Shown here one piece after another: positions 28,973 through 40,450 of a DNA stretch of 64,000 nucleotides (position 1 is the stretch's first letter; each line of letters opens with the position of its first letter). The translations under genes were made by a program, and so were the position numbers. The notes beneath the pieces were generated by a model. It searched no databases. It was not told the origin of the DNA and saw only the letters and a program-made list of their open reading frames with translations. This stretch comes from Slackia sp. (GTDB lineage: Bacteria > Actinomycetota > Coriobacteriia > Anaerosomatales > Anaerosomataceae): assembly GCA_020725885.1 (NCBI GenBank), contig DYEA01000004.1:1-64000 (forward strand). Direction: 5' to 3'.

Positions 28973-29905
28973 TCAGCGAGGGCGCTGCGGAGCGGCTCGT
29001 CCGTCCACATCGCGGCCCCAGCACACCCGGGTGTCGACCACGGCGAATCCCTCTGAGGTGTAAAGCCCGAGCGCTGGTCTGTTGACGGTGCTCGTGGAGA
29101 GGCTGCAGCGCGGCAGACCTGCGTCTTCCGCAGCCGCGAGCGCCTGCCGGAGCAGCGCCCGGCCGATGCCTCGGCCTTGATCGAGCGGCACGACGCCGAG
29201 CGTCGCGATCTCGGCCGCATCCTCGCCGGCTTGCTCGTCGCGCCAGACCGCGACGACACCGATGGGCTCCTCGCCGCGCCAGGCGAGGAAGGACGCGACG
29301 ACGCGCTCGTCGGCGAGGTGCTCGCGTGCCCGCTGCTCGGTCATCGGGTAGTGACCTGGAGCGTCGGCGAAGGCTTCGTTGATGACGGCCGTCCAAGCGA
29401 GGGCGTCGTCGGCGCTGGCGGGTCGGATCTCCACGCCAGGCGGAGGGCTCGGCGCATCGACCGGCCCGGCAGCGCGTTCGAGCACGACGGCGTATCGCGT
29501 CGGCGAGAATCCGAGGGGTGCTAGCGCCTGGGCGGCAGCCGCGTCTTCCGGCAGGAAGCAGTAGACGTGGCGGACCGCGGCGGGCGTTCGGGCCAAGGTC
29601 CACTCCAAGAGCGGCCCGTACGCCTCCGCGCGCGTGGCGTGTAGGATGCGGAAGCGTCCCAGCCCCGCGTCGGCGAAGCCGTCCACCATCAGCGCGGCTG
29701 CCCCGACGACCTGTCTGTCGAGCAGCGCGAGCGCCACGATTTCTCCCGGCGTCGGGAAGAGCGCTAGGTCAGGCGGCTGGGTGTACGAGTCGTCGTGCTC
29801 GACGCCGTGCGCGAGGCACCAGTCGACGAACGCCGCGCGGCTGTCGGAGGTGACGGGTTCTATGGCGAGCGGGTGAGACACCTCGCCCTCACTGTTGTCG
29901 TTCAT
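28973..29905 (-). CDS. tandem GNAT acetyltransferase
   Basis: The 310-residue protein has two GNAT folds. The N-terminal one (about 10-145) is weakly conserved; the C-terminal one (about 160-305) has the acetyl-CoA loop VPLDQGRGIGRALLRQAL and the ATLGVV strand before it. The substrate is unknown; mycothiol synthase has the same tandem layout but no specific link is visible. ATG at 29905 is chosen; the frame upstream overlaps the membrane-protein gene, whose stop it overlaps by 17 bp. Confidence 0.8.
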   Translation of the reverse strand: MNDNSEGEVSHPLAIEPVTSDSRAAFVDWCLAHGVEHDDSYTQPPDLALFPTPGEIVALALLDRQVVGAAALMVDGFADAGLGRFRILHATRAEAYGPLLEWTLARTPAAVRHVYCFLPEDAAAAQALAPLGFSPTRYAVVLERAAGPVDAPSPPPGVEIRPASADDALAWTAVINEAFADAPGHYPMTEQRAREHLADERVVASFLAWRGEEPIGVVAVWRDEQAGEDAAEIATLGVVPLDQGRGIGRALLRQALAAAEDAGLPRCSLSTSTVNRPALGLYTSEGFAVVDTRVCWGRDVDGRAAPQRPR

Positions 29906-30509
29906 CGCGTGACACCATCTTCTCAAGCGCATCGAGCAACTCGCCCGGCTTCGTCGTCGATTCTTCTTGGTGCGCGATCGCCACCACTTGCACCCTCGAG
30001 TACGCGCCTTTCTGTCGGCCGATGAGCATGACCGAGCAGACCATGGTGGACTCGGCTGACCACGCGCGCCACGAAGCTGGCTCGAAGGACGTCCTCTCAA
30101 GCGAGAGCGGCTGGAACATGCGTTGGTTGGAATCGAGTCGAGACTCGATCTCCCGAAGCGTTGCCGGATCTTTGTGAATGTAGACCTGGGCGGTCCAGGA
30201 CCCGGTCTCCAGCCAGACTTCCTGACTGAACGCGCGTGACGGGTCGTCCGGTCGTCTGGGTGCGGGCAAGTACCGCGTCTCGGTGCCGGTCCAGTCCTCG
30301 GGGACCGTTACCACGAGGTCGGTGCCGTGGATCTGTACGCGGTCCGATGGGCCCAAGCCGCGCTCGATCGGTACGCCCAGGATGCCGAGCACCAGTGCGA
30401 CGGCGATGAGCATGAGCACGGTCGAGGCGGTGATGAGCCCGACCGGCACCACCGCAGGCAAGCGCATGGTCTCGGCAGTCGTCACGGGAGGCGATGGGAG
30501 CGGTGGCAT
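29889..30509 (-). CDS. single-span membrane protein of unknown function
   Basis: The protein of about 206 residues has one hydrophobic segment near residues 22-45. An extracytoplasmic domain follows that contains VQIHGTDLVVTVPEDWTGTETRY and AQVYIHKDPATL. The ATG at 30509 has AAGGAGG just upstream (30514-30520); a TTG codon adjoins it. A TATACT box on the minus strand at 30585-30580 may be its promoter. It is first in a unit with the GNAT gene. No family is recognised. Confidence 0.65.
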   Translation of the reverse strand: MPPLPSPPVTTAETMRLPAVVPVGLITASTVLMLIAVALVLGILGVPIERGLGPSDRVQIHGTDLVVTVPEDWTGTETRYLPAPRRPDDPSRAFSQEVWLETGSWTAQVYIHKDPATLREIESRLDSNQRMFQPLSLERTSFEPASWRAWSAESTMVCSVMLIGRQKGAYSRVQVVAIAHQEESTTKPGELLDALEKMVSRDERQQ

Positions 30510-30632
30510 CAAGCCTCCTTTTCGGCGTCAGGCAGCGTAGCCGCCGGGTCACCGAGGTTCTGTGTTGGCATGAAACCGCAGTATAGCGAAGGCGGGACCA
30601 CCCGATTTCGACGTCGTCCCCCGCGCCGCCCC

Positions 30633-30661
30633 TTGCGCCGTCGCCTGGACCCTGCTACAGT
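30633..30661 (+). promoter_or_regulatory. trp operon promoter
   Basis: TTGCGC (30633-30638) and TGC TACAGT (30653-30661, extended -10) are spaced 17 bp and lie just before the T-box leader. Confidence 0.55.
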
Positions 30662-30667
30662 TCACCG

Positions 30668-30957
30668 CAATCGCATACGCGCCTGTGACGGGGAAGAGTA
30701 CCCCGGAAGCGAAGCACAGAGAGTCGGGGATGGTGGAAACCCGGCCTGAGCGACCGGCGGGAATGGGCCCCTGAGGCTCCGAGGCAACGGCGGCAGCGCC
30801 TACTAGTCTCGGCGGACGCCCACCGATACAAGGGACCGGGTATGGACGGCCGGAAGGCCGGAGTACTGCAGGCGAGGGGCCGGCGCAAGCCGGCAACAAG
30901 GGTGGCACCGCGGGAGTTCGAGCTCTCGTCCCTTACGGGACGGGAGCTTTTTGTTTT
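30668..30957 (+). ncRNA. T-box riboswitch specific for tRNA-Trp
   Basis: The leader has the T-box landmarks in order. Stem I has AGUA (30697-30700) and the CAGAGAGUCGG / GGUGGAAACCCGG loop part (30717-30752). The specifier loop GAAUGG holds UGG, the Trp codon, at 30764-30766. The conserved AGGGTGGCACCGCG is at 30899-30912. A terminator hairpin (30922-30932 with 30937-30947) is followed by TTTTTGTTTT. Uncharged tRNA-Trp would stabilise the antiterminator and allow transcription of the trp genes that begin 25 nt later. Confidence 0.93.
30922..30957 (+). terminator. T-box controlled terminator
   Basis: An 11-bp stem with one U-G pair and a UUAC loop is followed by a ten-base T-rich run. Its left arm overlaps the antiterminator part of the T-box. 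Confidence 0.9.
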
Positions 30958-30982
30958 GCGGTGCTCGAAGGAGGTGGCACGG

Positions 30983-32472
30983 GTGATCATCCCGGGCAAA
31001 GACGAGTTCGTGCGGCTGGCGGCCGACCACGACGTGGTGCCGGTCGCGCGCGAGGTGTACGCAGACCTCGCCACGCCGATCTCGGCGTTCATGGCGCTCG
31101 CTTCAGGAGCCGAGAACGCCTTCCTACTCGAGAGCGTCGAGGGCGGCGAGCGGCTCGGCCGCTACTCGTTCCTCGGCGTCGGCGAGCGCGAGACCGTGAC
31201 GGCGCGCGGCGACGAGGTCGTCGTCGAGGACGGCGGCGTCGTGGGGCTGCGCGCGACCGATCCGCTTCGCGTCGTCGAGCAGCGCGTGAACGCGGGCCGC
31301 GTGGCTCGCGTCGCGGGGCTCCCGCCGTTCGTGGGCGGCGCGGTGGGCTTCGTCGGATACGAGGCCGCCACGCAGTTCGAGAAGGTGCCGCGGCACGCAG
31401 TCGACGAGCTCGGCCTGCCCGACCTCGCGTTCATGAACGCCGACATCGTGATCGCGTTCGACCACGCGCGCCGCGTCATGCAGGCGATCGCGGCCGTGCG
31501 TCCGGGCGGTGCGCCCGAGCGCGCGTACGACGCCGCGGTCGCGCGCATCGACGCGCTGCTCGCTCGTCTCGACCGCGGACCGGCGGGCGCGGAGCTCGGC
31601 TCGGTGGGCGAGAGCGTCCCCGTGCCGCTCCACGCGCACACCACGCGCGAGGACTTCCTCGCGGCAGTCGCGCGGGCCAAGGAGCACATCGCCGCGGGCG
31701 ACATCTTCCAGGTCGTGCTCTCGCAGCGGTTCTCGGCGCCGTACGCGGGCGATGGCCTCGACCTCTACCGCGTGCTTCGCGCCGTCAACCCGAGCCCGTA
31801 CATGTTCTACCTCCGCACGCGCGAGGCGACGCTCGTCGGGTCGAGCCCTGAGCCGCTCGTGCGCGTGGAGGGCGGGCGCGTGATGACGCGGCCGCTCGCG
31901 GGCACCCGCCCGCGCGGCGTCGACGCCGCGGCCGACAGCCGGCTGCGCGCCGAGCTGCTCTCCGACGAGAAGGAGCGCGCGGAGCACGTCATGCTCGTGG
32001 ACCTGGGCCGCAACGACATCGGGCGCGTGTGCGTGCCGGGAAGTGTGCGGGTCGAGCAGCTGATGGAGGTCGAGCGCTACAGCCACGTCATGCACATCGT
32101 GAGCACGGTCGCGGGCGACCTCGCGCCGGACAAGACCGCAATCGACGCGCTCGAGGCGACCTTCCCGGCCGGCACCGTGTCCGGCGCTCCTAAAGTGCGC
32201 GCGATGGAGATCATCGCCGACCTGGAGCCGGCGGCGCGCGGCCCGTACGCCGGGGTGGTCGGCTACCTCGGCGTGGACGGCGCGATGGACATGTGCATCG
32301 CGATCCGCACCTTCGTGATCGCCGGCGGCCGCGCGTACATCCAGTCAGGCGCGGGCATCGTGGCCGACAGCGACCCCGAGCGCGAGCACGAGGAGTGCCT
32401 GCACAAGGCGCGGGCGCTCCACTATGCGCTCGAGCTTGCCGCAGGCATGCACGCGAAGGTGGAGGTGGCGTG

Positions 32473-32473
<1 letters not shown>
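30983..32473 (+). CDS. trpE: anthranilate synthase component I
   Basis: The 496-residue enzyme converts chorismate to anthranilate with ammonia from the TrpG domain. The N-terminal half contains LLESVEGGERLGRYSFLG with the tryptophan-binding Leu-Leu-Glu-Ser element, so feedback inhibition is likely. The chorismate-binding half has NPSPYMFYLR, GTRPRG, DLGRNDIGRV and GTVSGAPKVRAMEII. GTG at 30983 follows AAGGAGG at 30968-30974. It is the first gene of the trp operon. Confidence 0.96.
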
Positions 32474-34172
<1,699 letters not shown>

Positions 34173-34176
<4 letters not shown>

Positions 34177-34973
34177 GCGTGCTCGCTGACATCGTCGCGG
34201 CGCGGCGCGTGCGGGTGGCGCGCGACTTCGGGAGCGCCTCGCGCGCAGAGCTCGAGCGCCGCGCTGCCCAGGCTCGCGAGCCGCGGCCGTTCGCGGCGGC
34301 TCTGGCCGCGTCGCCCACGGTGGCCGTCATCGCAGAGGTGAAACGGCGCTCGCCGAGCGAAGGCGCGCTCGCTCCTGCGTGCGACCCGCGCGAGCAGGCG
34401 CTCGCGTACGAGCGCGGCGGCGCTGCCGCGATCTCCGTGCTCACGGAGCCGGAGCGCTTCGGCGGCAGCTTCGAGGACCTGGCCGTCGTCGCGAGCGCAG
34501 TGCGCGTGCCGGTTCTCGCGAAGGACTTCGTCGTGGACGAGGCGCAGCTTCTGGCAGCGCGGGCGGCAGGCGCCGACGCTGTGCTGCTGATGGCGAGCGT
34601 GCTCGGCGAGGACCTCGCGGCGTTCGTCGGGGCCGCGTCTCGCGTCGGGCTCGAGCCGCTCGTCGAAGTGCGCGACGAAGCGGAGCTCGCGGTCGCGGCG
34701 CGCTCCGGCGCTCGCGTGGTCGGCGTGAACGCGCGCGACCTCGCGACGCTTCAGATCGATCTGCCCGGCGCGCTCCGTCTGGTCCGCCAGGCACAAGGCG
34801 TGGCGGAAGTCGTCGTCGCAGAAAGCGGCATCGTCTCGCGCGCGGACGTCGAGGCCGCGGCCGCCGCGGGCGCGGATGCGGTGCTGGTGGGGACGGCGCT
34901 CATGCGGGCGTCTTCCCCTGAGAATGCAGTAAGGGACTTGGCAGGCGTGAGAAAGGAGAAGGGCCATGCCTGA
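34173..34973 (+). CDS. trpC: indole-3-glycerol phosphate synthase
   Basis: The 266-residue TIM barrel has the family motifs [40 protein letters not shown] and [16 protein letters not shown] stands where NNRDL is usual, a mild change. It closes the indole ring from CdRP. The start overlaps the trpGD stop by 4 bp and the end overlaps trpB2 by 8 bp. Confidence 0.95.
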
Positions 34974-36309
34974 CAGGACGAGGTACATGCTGGACGAGCG
35001 GGATATGCCGACGGCCTGGTACAACGTGCAGGCCGACCTGGCAGAGCCGTTGCCGCCGCCGCTCGACGCGGAGGGCAACCCGATGGGTCCGGAGCAGCTG
35101 GCGGCGCTGTTCCCGATGGAGTGCATCAGGCAGGAGGTCTCGCAGGAGCGCTACATCGACATCCCGGGTGCCGTCATCGACGTGTACAAGACCTACCGGC
35201 CGTCGCCGCTGATCCGCGCCAAAGCGCTGGAGCGCGTGCTCGGGCTGCCCGAGGGCGTCAAGATCTTCTACAAGTACGAGGGCGTCTCTCCGGCCGGCTC
35301 GCACAAGCCGAACACGGCGATCCCGCAGGCGTACTACAACAAGCTCGAAGGCGTGAAGAAGATCTCCACCGAAACCGGCGCCGGGCAGTGGGGAAGCGCG
35401 CTTTCGATCGCAGGGGCGCTTTTCGGCATCGAGGTCGAGGTCTTCATGGTGAAGGTCTCCTACGAGCAGAAGCCGTACCGACGCATCCTCATGGAGACCT
35501 ACGGCGCGACGGTGCACGCGTCGCCCTCGAACCTCACCGAGGCGGGCCGGCACGTGCTCGCCATGGATCCGGACTCCACCGGCTCGCTCGGCATCGCGAT
35601 CTCAGAAGCCGTCGAGGTCGCCATCAAGGACCCGGACACGCACTACTCCCTCGGGAGCGTGCTCAACCACGTCTGCCTGCACCAGACGGTGATCGGGCTC
35701 GAGGCCATCAAACAGATGGAGATGGCCGAAGCGGAGCCGGACGTGGTCATCGGCTGCGTCGGCGGCGGCTCGAACTTCGCCGGCATCGCGTTCCCGTACT
35801 ACAAGCGGCGCCTGGACGGGAAGTCCAACGCGCGGCTGGTAGCGGTCGAGCCGAAGGCGTGCCCGACGCTCACCGCCGGCGAGTACCGGTACGACTTCGG
35901 CGACGAGGCGAAGATGACGCCGCAGATCATGATGTACACGCTTGGCCACGACTTCGTGCCGGCCGGCATCCACGCAGGCGGCTTGCGCTACCACGGCGAC
36001 TCGCCGCTCGTGTCTGCGCTCGTGAAGTCGGGTGACGTCGAGGCAGTGGCGGTGCACCAGACCGCGTGCTTCGAGGCGGCTGTGACCTTCGCGCGGGCGG
36101 AGGGCATCCTGCCGGCGCCCGAGTCGAGCCACGCCATCCGCGTGGCGATCGACGAGGCGCTGGCGGCGAAGGAGGCCGGCGAGGACAAGACCGTCCTCTT
36201 CAACCTGTCCGGCCACGGCCACTTCGATCTGAGCGCGTACGAGGCGTACCTCGCAGGGCGGCTGCAGGACTACGACTTCGCAGCCGGCACCGTGCTGCAT
36301 GAGGAGTAG
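34966..36309 (+). CDS. trpB2: tryptophan synthase beta subunit, TrpB2 type
   Basis: The 447-residue, PLP-dependent beta subunit is of the long TrpB2 class. The PLP lysine is Lys114 in AGSHKPNTA, with [20 protein letters not shown] and the C-terminal [10 protein letters not shown]. TrpB2 proteins use indole and serine and usually lack tight binding to TrpA; some also act as salvage enzymes. A second, TrpA-type beta subunit is encoded later in the same operon. Placement between trpC and trpF suggests steady co-expression. Confidence 0.95.
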   Translation: MPDRTRYMLDERDMPTAWYNVQADLAEPLPPPLDAEGNPMGPEQLAALFPMECIRQEVSQERYIDIPGAVIDVYKTYRPSPLIRAKALERVLGLPEGVKIFYKYEGVSPAGSHKPNTAIPQAYYNKLEGVKKISTETGAGQWGSALSIAGALFGIEVEVFMVKVSYEQKPYRRILMETYGATVHASPSNLTEAGRHVLAMDPDSTGSLGIAISEAVEVAIKDPDTHYSLGSVLNHVCLHQTVIGLEAIKQMEMAEAEPDVVIGCVGGGSNFAGIAFPYYKRRLDGKSNARLVAVEPKACPTLTAGEYRYDFGDEAKMTPQIMMYTLGHDFVPAGIHAGGLRYHGDSPLVSALVKSGDVEAVAVHQTACFEAAVTFARAEGILPAPESSHAIRVAIDEALAAKEAGEDKTVLFNLSGHGHFDLSAYEAYLAGRLQDYDFAAGTVLHEE

Positions 36310-36310
36310 C

Positions 36311-36972
36311 GTGCTCGAGCAGGACGCCATACCGGCGCGGACGCGGGTGAAGGTCTGCGGCATCGCCCGGGCCGAGGATGCGGCGCTCGCTGTGGCGGCG
36401 GGCGCCGACGCCCTCGGGGTGGTGCTCGCCGAAAGCCCGCGCCGCGTCACGCTCGAGCAGGCGGATGCGGCGCTCGCCGCAGCCCCGCCGTTCGTGGCGC
36501 GTGTCGGCGTGTTCGTGGACGCCGACGAAGCCTTCGTGGGCGAGGCAGTCCGCCGGCTCGGGCTGCACGCGGTGCAGTTCCACGGCGACGAGCCGCCCGT
36601 GGCGTGCGCGTCGGCGCCCGCGCCGGTCATCAAGGCGCTCCGCGTGGGCCGGGCCGACGACCTGGAGGCCGCAGAGGCGTACCGCGGCGCCGTCGCGGCG
36701 CTCCTGCTCGACGCTCGGGTCGAGGGGGCGTACGGCGGGACCGGCGTCGCGTTCGACTGGCATGCGGTCGCGCCTGCGGTACCATCGTGGGCGCCTGTCG
36801 TCGTCGCGGGCGGGCTGCGGCCGGGCAGCGTCGGCGAAGCGATACGCGTGCTCGCGCCGTACGCGGTCGACGTGTCGTCCGGCGTCGAGCTCGAGCCGGG
36901 CGTCAAAGACGCGGCCGCAGTCAGGGAGTTCATAGCCGCGGTGCGCGCGGCCGACGAGGAGAAAGGTGCTCG

Positions 36973-36976
<4 letters not shown>
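36311..36976 (+). CDS. trpF: phosphoribosylanthranilate isomerase
   Basis: The protein of about 221 residues has [11 protein letters not shown] (catalytic Cys), [10 protein letters not shown], the Asp-containing [20 protein letters not shown] and [10 protein letters not shown] with DVSSGVE. It isomerises PRA to CdRP ahead of TrpC. GTG at 36311 follows GAGGAG (36301-36306); an ATG at 36299 inside trpB2 has no ribosome site. Confidence 0.93.
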
Positions 36977-38197
<1,221 letters not shown>

Positions 38198-38208
<11 letters not shown>

Positions 38209-39031
38209 GCAGGACGGCGCACGGGGCGCAGCGGACGCACAGCCGGCGCGCTCGCCGCTCGAGGCGGCGTTCCGCAAGGGGCGGCCCGCGCTCGTCGTCT
38301 ACCTGATGGCGGGCTACCCCGACCGCTCGACGTCGCTCGACGCGCTGGTGGCCGCAGCCGAGGCGGGGGCGGACGTCATCGAGCTCGGGGTGCCGTACGG
38401 CGACCCGGTCGCGGACGGGCCGGTGATCGCCGAAGCCGCGCGCGTGGCGCGTTCGGCCGACGGCGGGTTCGGGCTCGCGCAGACCCTGGAGCTTGCTGCT
38501 GAGGCGCGCGCGGCCCTCGGCGCCGCAGCGCCGCCCATCGTCGTCATGTGCTACCTGAACGCGCTCATGCGCATGGGGTTCGCGCAGGCGGCCGCGCAGA
38601 TGCGCGCAGCGGGCGTGGCGGGCGTGATCGTGCCCGACATGCCGGTGGAGGCCGCCCGCCCCTGGCTTGCGGCCGCCGCAGGGCTCGACACCATCTTCCT
38701 CGCTGCCCCGACTTCGACGCCGGAGCGCCTGGCTGCCATCGCCTCCGCGTCGTCCGGCTTCGTCTACTGCGTGAGCACGCTGGGTGTCACGGGCGAGCGC
38801 GAGCGGCTGGCCGAAGGCGCGCGCGCCCTGGTCGAACGGGTGCGTTCCGTCACCGATCTTCCGGTCGCAGTAGGGTTCGGCATCTCGACGCCCGAGCAGG
38901 CGGCTGAGGCCGCCGCCTTCGCCGACGGCGTCATCGTCGGAAGCGCGGTCGTACGCCGCCAGGCCGATCCGGCCGCCGTCCGCGCCTTCGTCGCCGAGCT
39001 CGCCCAGGCCGTGCACGGCGCGCGGCGCTGA
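38198..39031 (+). CDS. trpA: tryptophan synthase alpha subunit
   Basis: The 277-residue TIM barrel splits indole glycerol phosphate. The catalytic Glu lies in [16 protein letters not shown] and the Asp in PDMPVE; the phosphate-binding GFGIST and VIVGSAVV are present. The start is a TTG within trpB, with GGGAG at 38186-38190. It ends the trp operon; a GC-rich inverted repeat without T-run lies in the 46-bp gap to the convergent gene. Confidence 0.95.
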
Positions 39032-39077
39032 GGCCGGCCGCTCCGGCCAGCACGCCGGGCGCCCGGCTCGTCGCCGC

Positions 39078-39743
39078 TTACCTCGCCGACAGCGCCCTGA
39101 GCGCGAGCGCGGTGTCGTGCAGGTCGCCCGGGATCTCCAGTCCGAGCTCCTCCAAGACGCGCTCGGCCTTGCCGAAGAGCGCGGCGAACGCCAGGTAGCG
39201 GCCCCACAGCACGTGCGCGGCGACCGGGTCGTCCTCGAAGGCGCCGAAGTCGTCGAGGTAGCGCTCCAGCGCCCGCATCTGCTCGGTGAACGCCTCGCCA
39301 GCAGGCGTCCGTCGCTTCCCGCCCGGCTCGAGCAGCCCGCGCGCGACGGCGTCGTCGACCACGGTCGCGCGCCACACTGCGATCCCGCGCGCATAGTCCA
39401 CGGGGTGACGCCGCATGGCGGTCTTCAAGTCGAGCAGCCCGAGCGCCGCCGAGTGCGCCATCTCCGTGAACAGGAGGTTGCCGAGCACCTGCTCAGCGCG
39501 GTCGAGCTCGCCCCAGCGTCCGACGTCGAGCACGAACTCGAGCGTCTGCTCGTCGATGGGTCCGGCGATCGTCGTGATGCGGCGTGCCGAGACGCGCACC
39601 GGCGCGATGCCGCGAGCGGCCCAGTCCACGAGCGTCGCGATGACGGCCTCGTCCTCGACCCGGCCGCGCTCAAGCACAGCGGCAGCCGTCGCAGGCCGCA
39701 CGTCTTCGGGGATCTCGCGCAGGTATCGCAGCGCCTCGCTCAC
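39078..39743 (-). CDS. protein with DUF2207 C-terminal-like segment
   Basis: The 221-residue soluble protein is of unknown function. Its last third, with ALERYLDDFGAFEDDPVAAHVLWGRYLAFAALFGKAERVLEEL, closely resembles the C-terminal cytoplasmic segment of the DUF2207 protein two genes upstream (ALKRYLEDFSRLDEAPPTHVVLWEHFLVLAVVFGVAEKV). It seems to be that helical module without signal peptide or membrane spans. The GTG start overlaps the stop of the gene upstream by 4 bp. Third and last gene of the minus-strand unit. Confidence 0.7.
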   Translation of the reverse strand: MSEALRYLREIPEDVRPATAAAVLERGRVEDEAVIATLVDWAARGIAPVRVSARRITTIAGPIDEQTLEFVLDVGRWGELDRAEQVLGNLLFTEMAHSAALGLLDLKTAMRRHPVDYARGIAVWRATVVDDAVARGLLEPGGKRRTPAGEAFTEQMRALERYLDDFGAFEDDPVAAHVLWGRYLAFAALFGKAERVLEELGLEIPGDLHDTALALRALSAR

Positions 39744-40396
39744 TCGTCTCCGCCCCCGATGTGCCAGGTGAACCACGCATCGTCGTCATCGTCCGGCGTG
39801 TGCTGCTTCTGTGCGACGGCGAGCATCACGTTGCGCTCGATGAGCTTCCAGTCCGGCCGCGCGTGCGTCGCCATCCAGGACTCGTACGCCTCGGGGTAGA
39901 ACGCGTCGTGCAGGTACTGGAACCACTCGGTGTTCCAGACGTTGCCGTGCGCCGCGTAGCCGCCGCGCGTGAGGATGCCGGCCTCCTCGAACTCGTAGCC
40001 GATCCGGTCGCAGAAATCGATGAACGGCGCCTGCGCTCGCGGCAGCATCCGCATGCACATCGTCATGAAGTCGCTGTCCTGCCACTTGGTGGCCTCCAGG
40101 AGCTTCCCGGCAAAGCCCGGCGCGCCGGAGTACAGCGCGCGCACGCCGATGAGCTGCTCCTTCACGATGCCGACGCGCTTCTCCTCCTGCCACAGCTGCA
40201 CGTAGCCGTTGCGTTCGAGCCAGTCCAGCGTGCACCCGAAGATGCCCTTCGCCAGCGTTCGCACATCGACAGACTTCCCGGCGGGCGAGGGGTAGGCGAA
40301 CATCATCCCCGCCTGTTGCACGAGCAGGTCGGAGCACAAGTACACCTTCGCCGCGATCGAGAACTGATAGCCGTTCGGAGTCTGGATCTCGCTCAT
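39740..40396 (-). CDS. soluble protein of unknown function
   Basis: The 218-residue protein has no signal or span. It is rich in aromatic residues, with QTPNGYQFSIAAKVYLCSDLLVQQAG near the start, WFQYLHDAFYPEAYESWM in the middle and an acidic DDDDDAWFTWHIGGGDE end. I do not recognise it. It lies between the two DUF2207-related genes with a 4-bp overlap downstream and a 54-bp gap upstream, which points to a joint function with them. Confidence 0.68.
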   Translation of the reverse strand: MSEIQTPNGYQFSIAAKVYLCSDLLVQQAGMMFAYPSPAGKSVDVRTLAKGIFGCTLDWLERNGYVQLWQEEKRVGIVKEQLIGVRALYSGAPGFAGKLLEATKWQDSDFMTMCMRMLPRAQAPFIDFCDRIGYEFEEAGILTRGGYAAHGNVWNTEWFQYLHDAFYPEAYESWMATHARPDWKLIERNVMLAVAQKQHTPDDDDDAWFTWHIGGGDE

Positions 40397-40450
40397 CGGT
40401 CCCCCTTTCGATGGGCGGCCGTCATCCGGAGCGCGGCCGCCGCGCCTTCG

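Noticed and set aside
39032-39077. Bidirectional terminator between trpA and the minus-strand unit
   Set aside because: Inverted repeats are present but no T-run on either strand, and all gaps here are GC-rich enough to give such repeats by chance.
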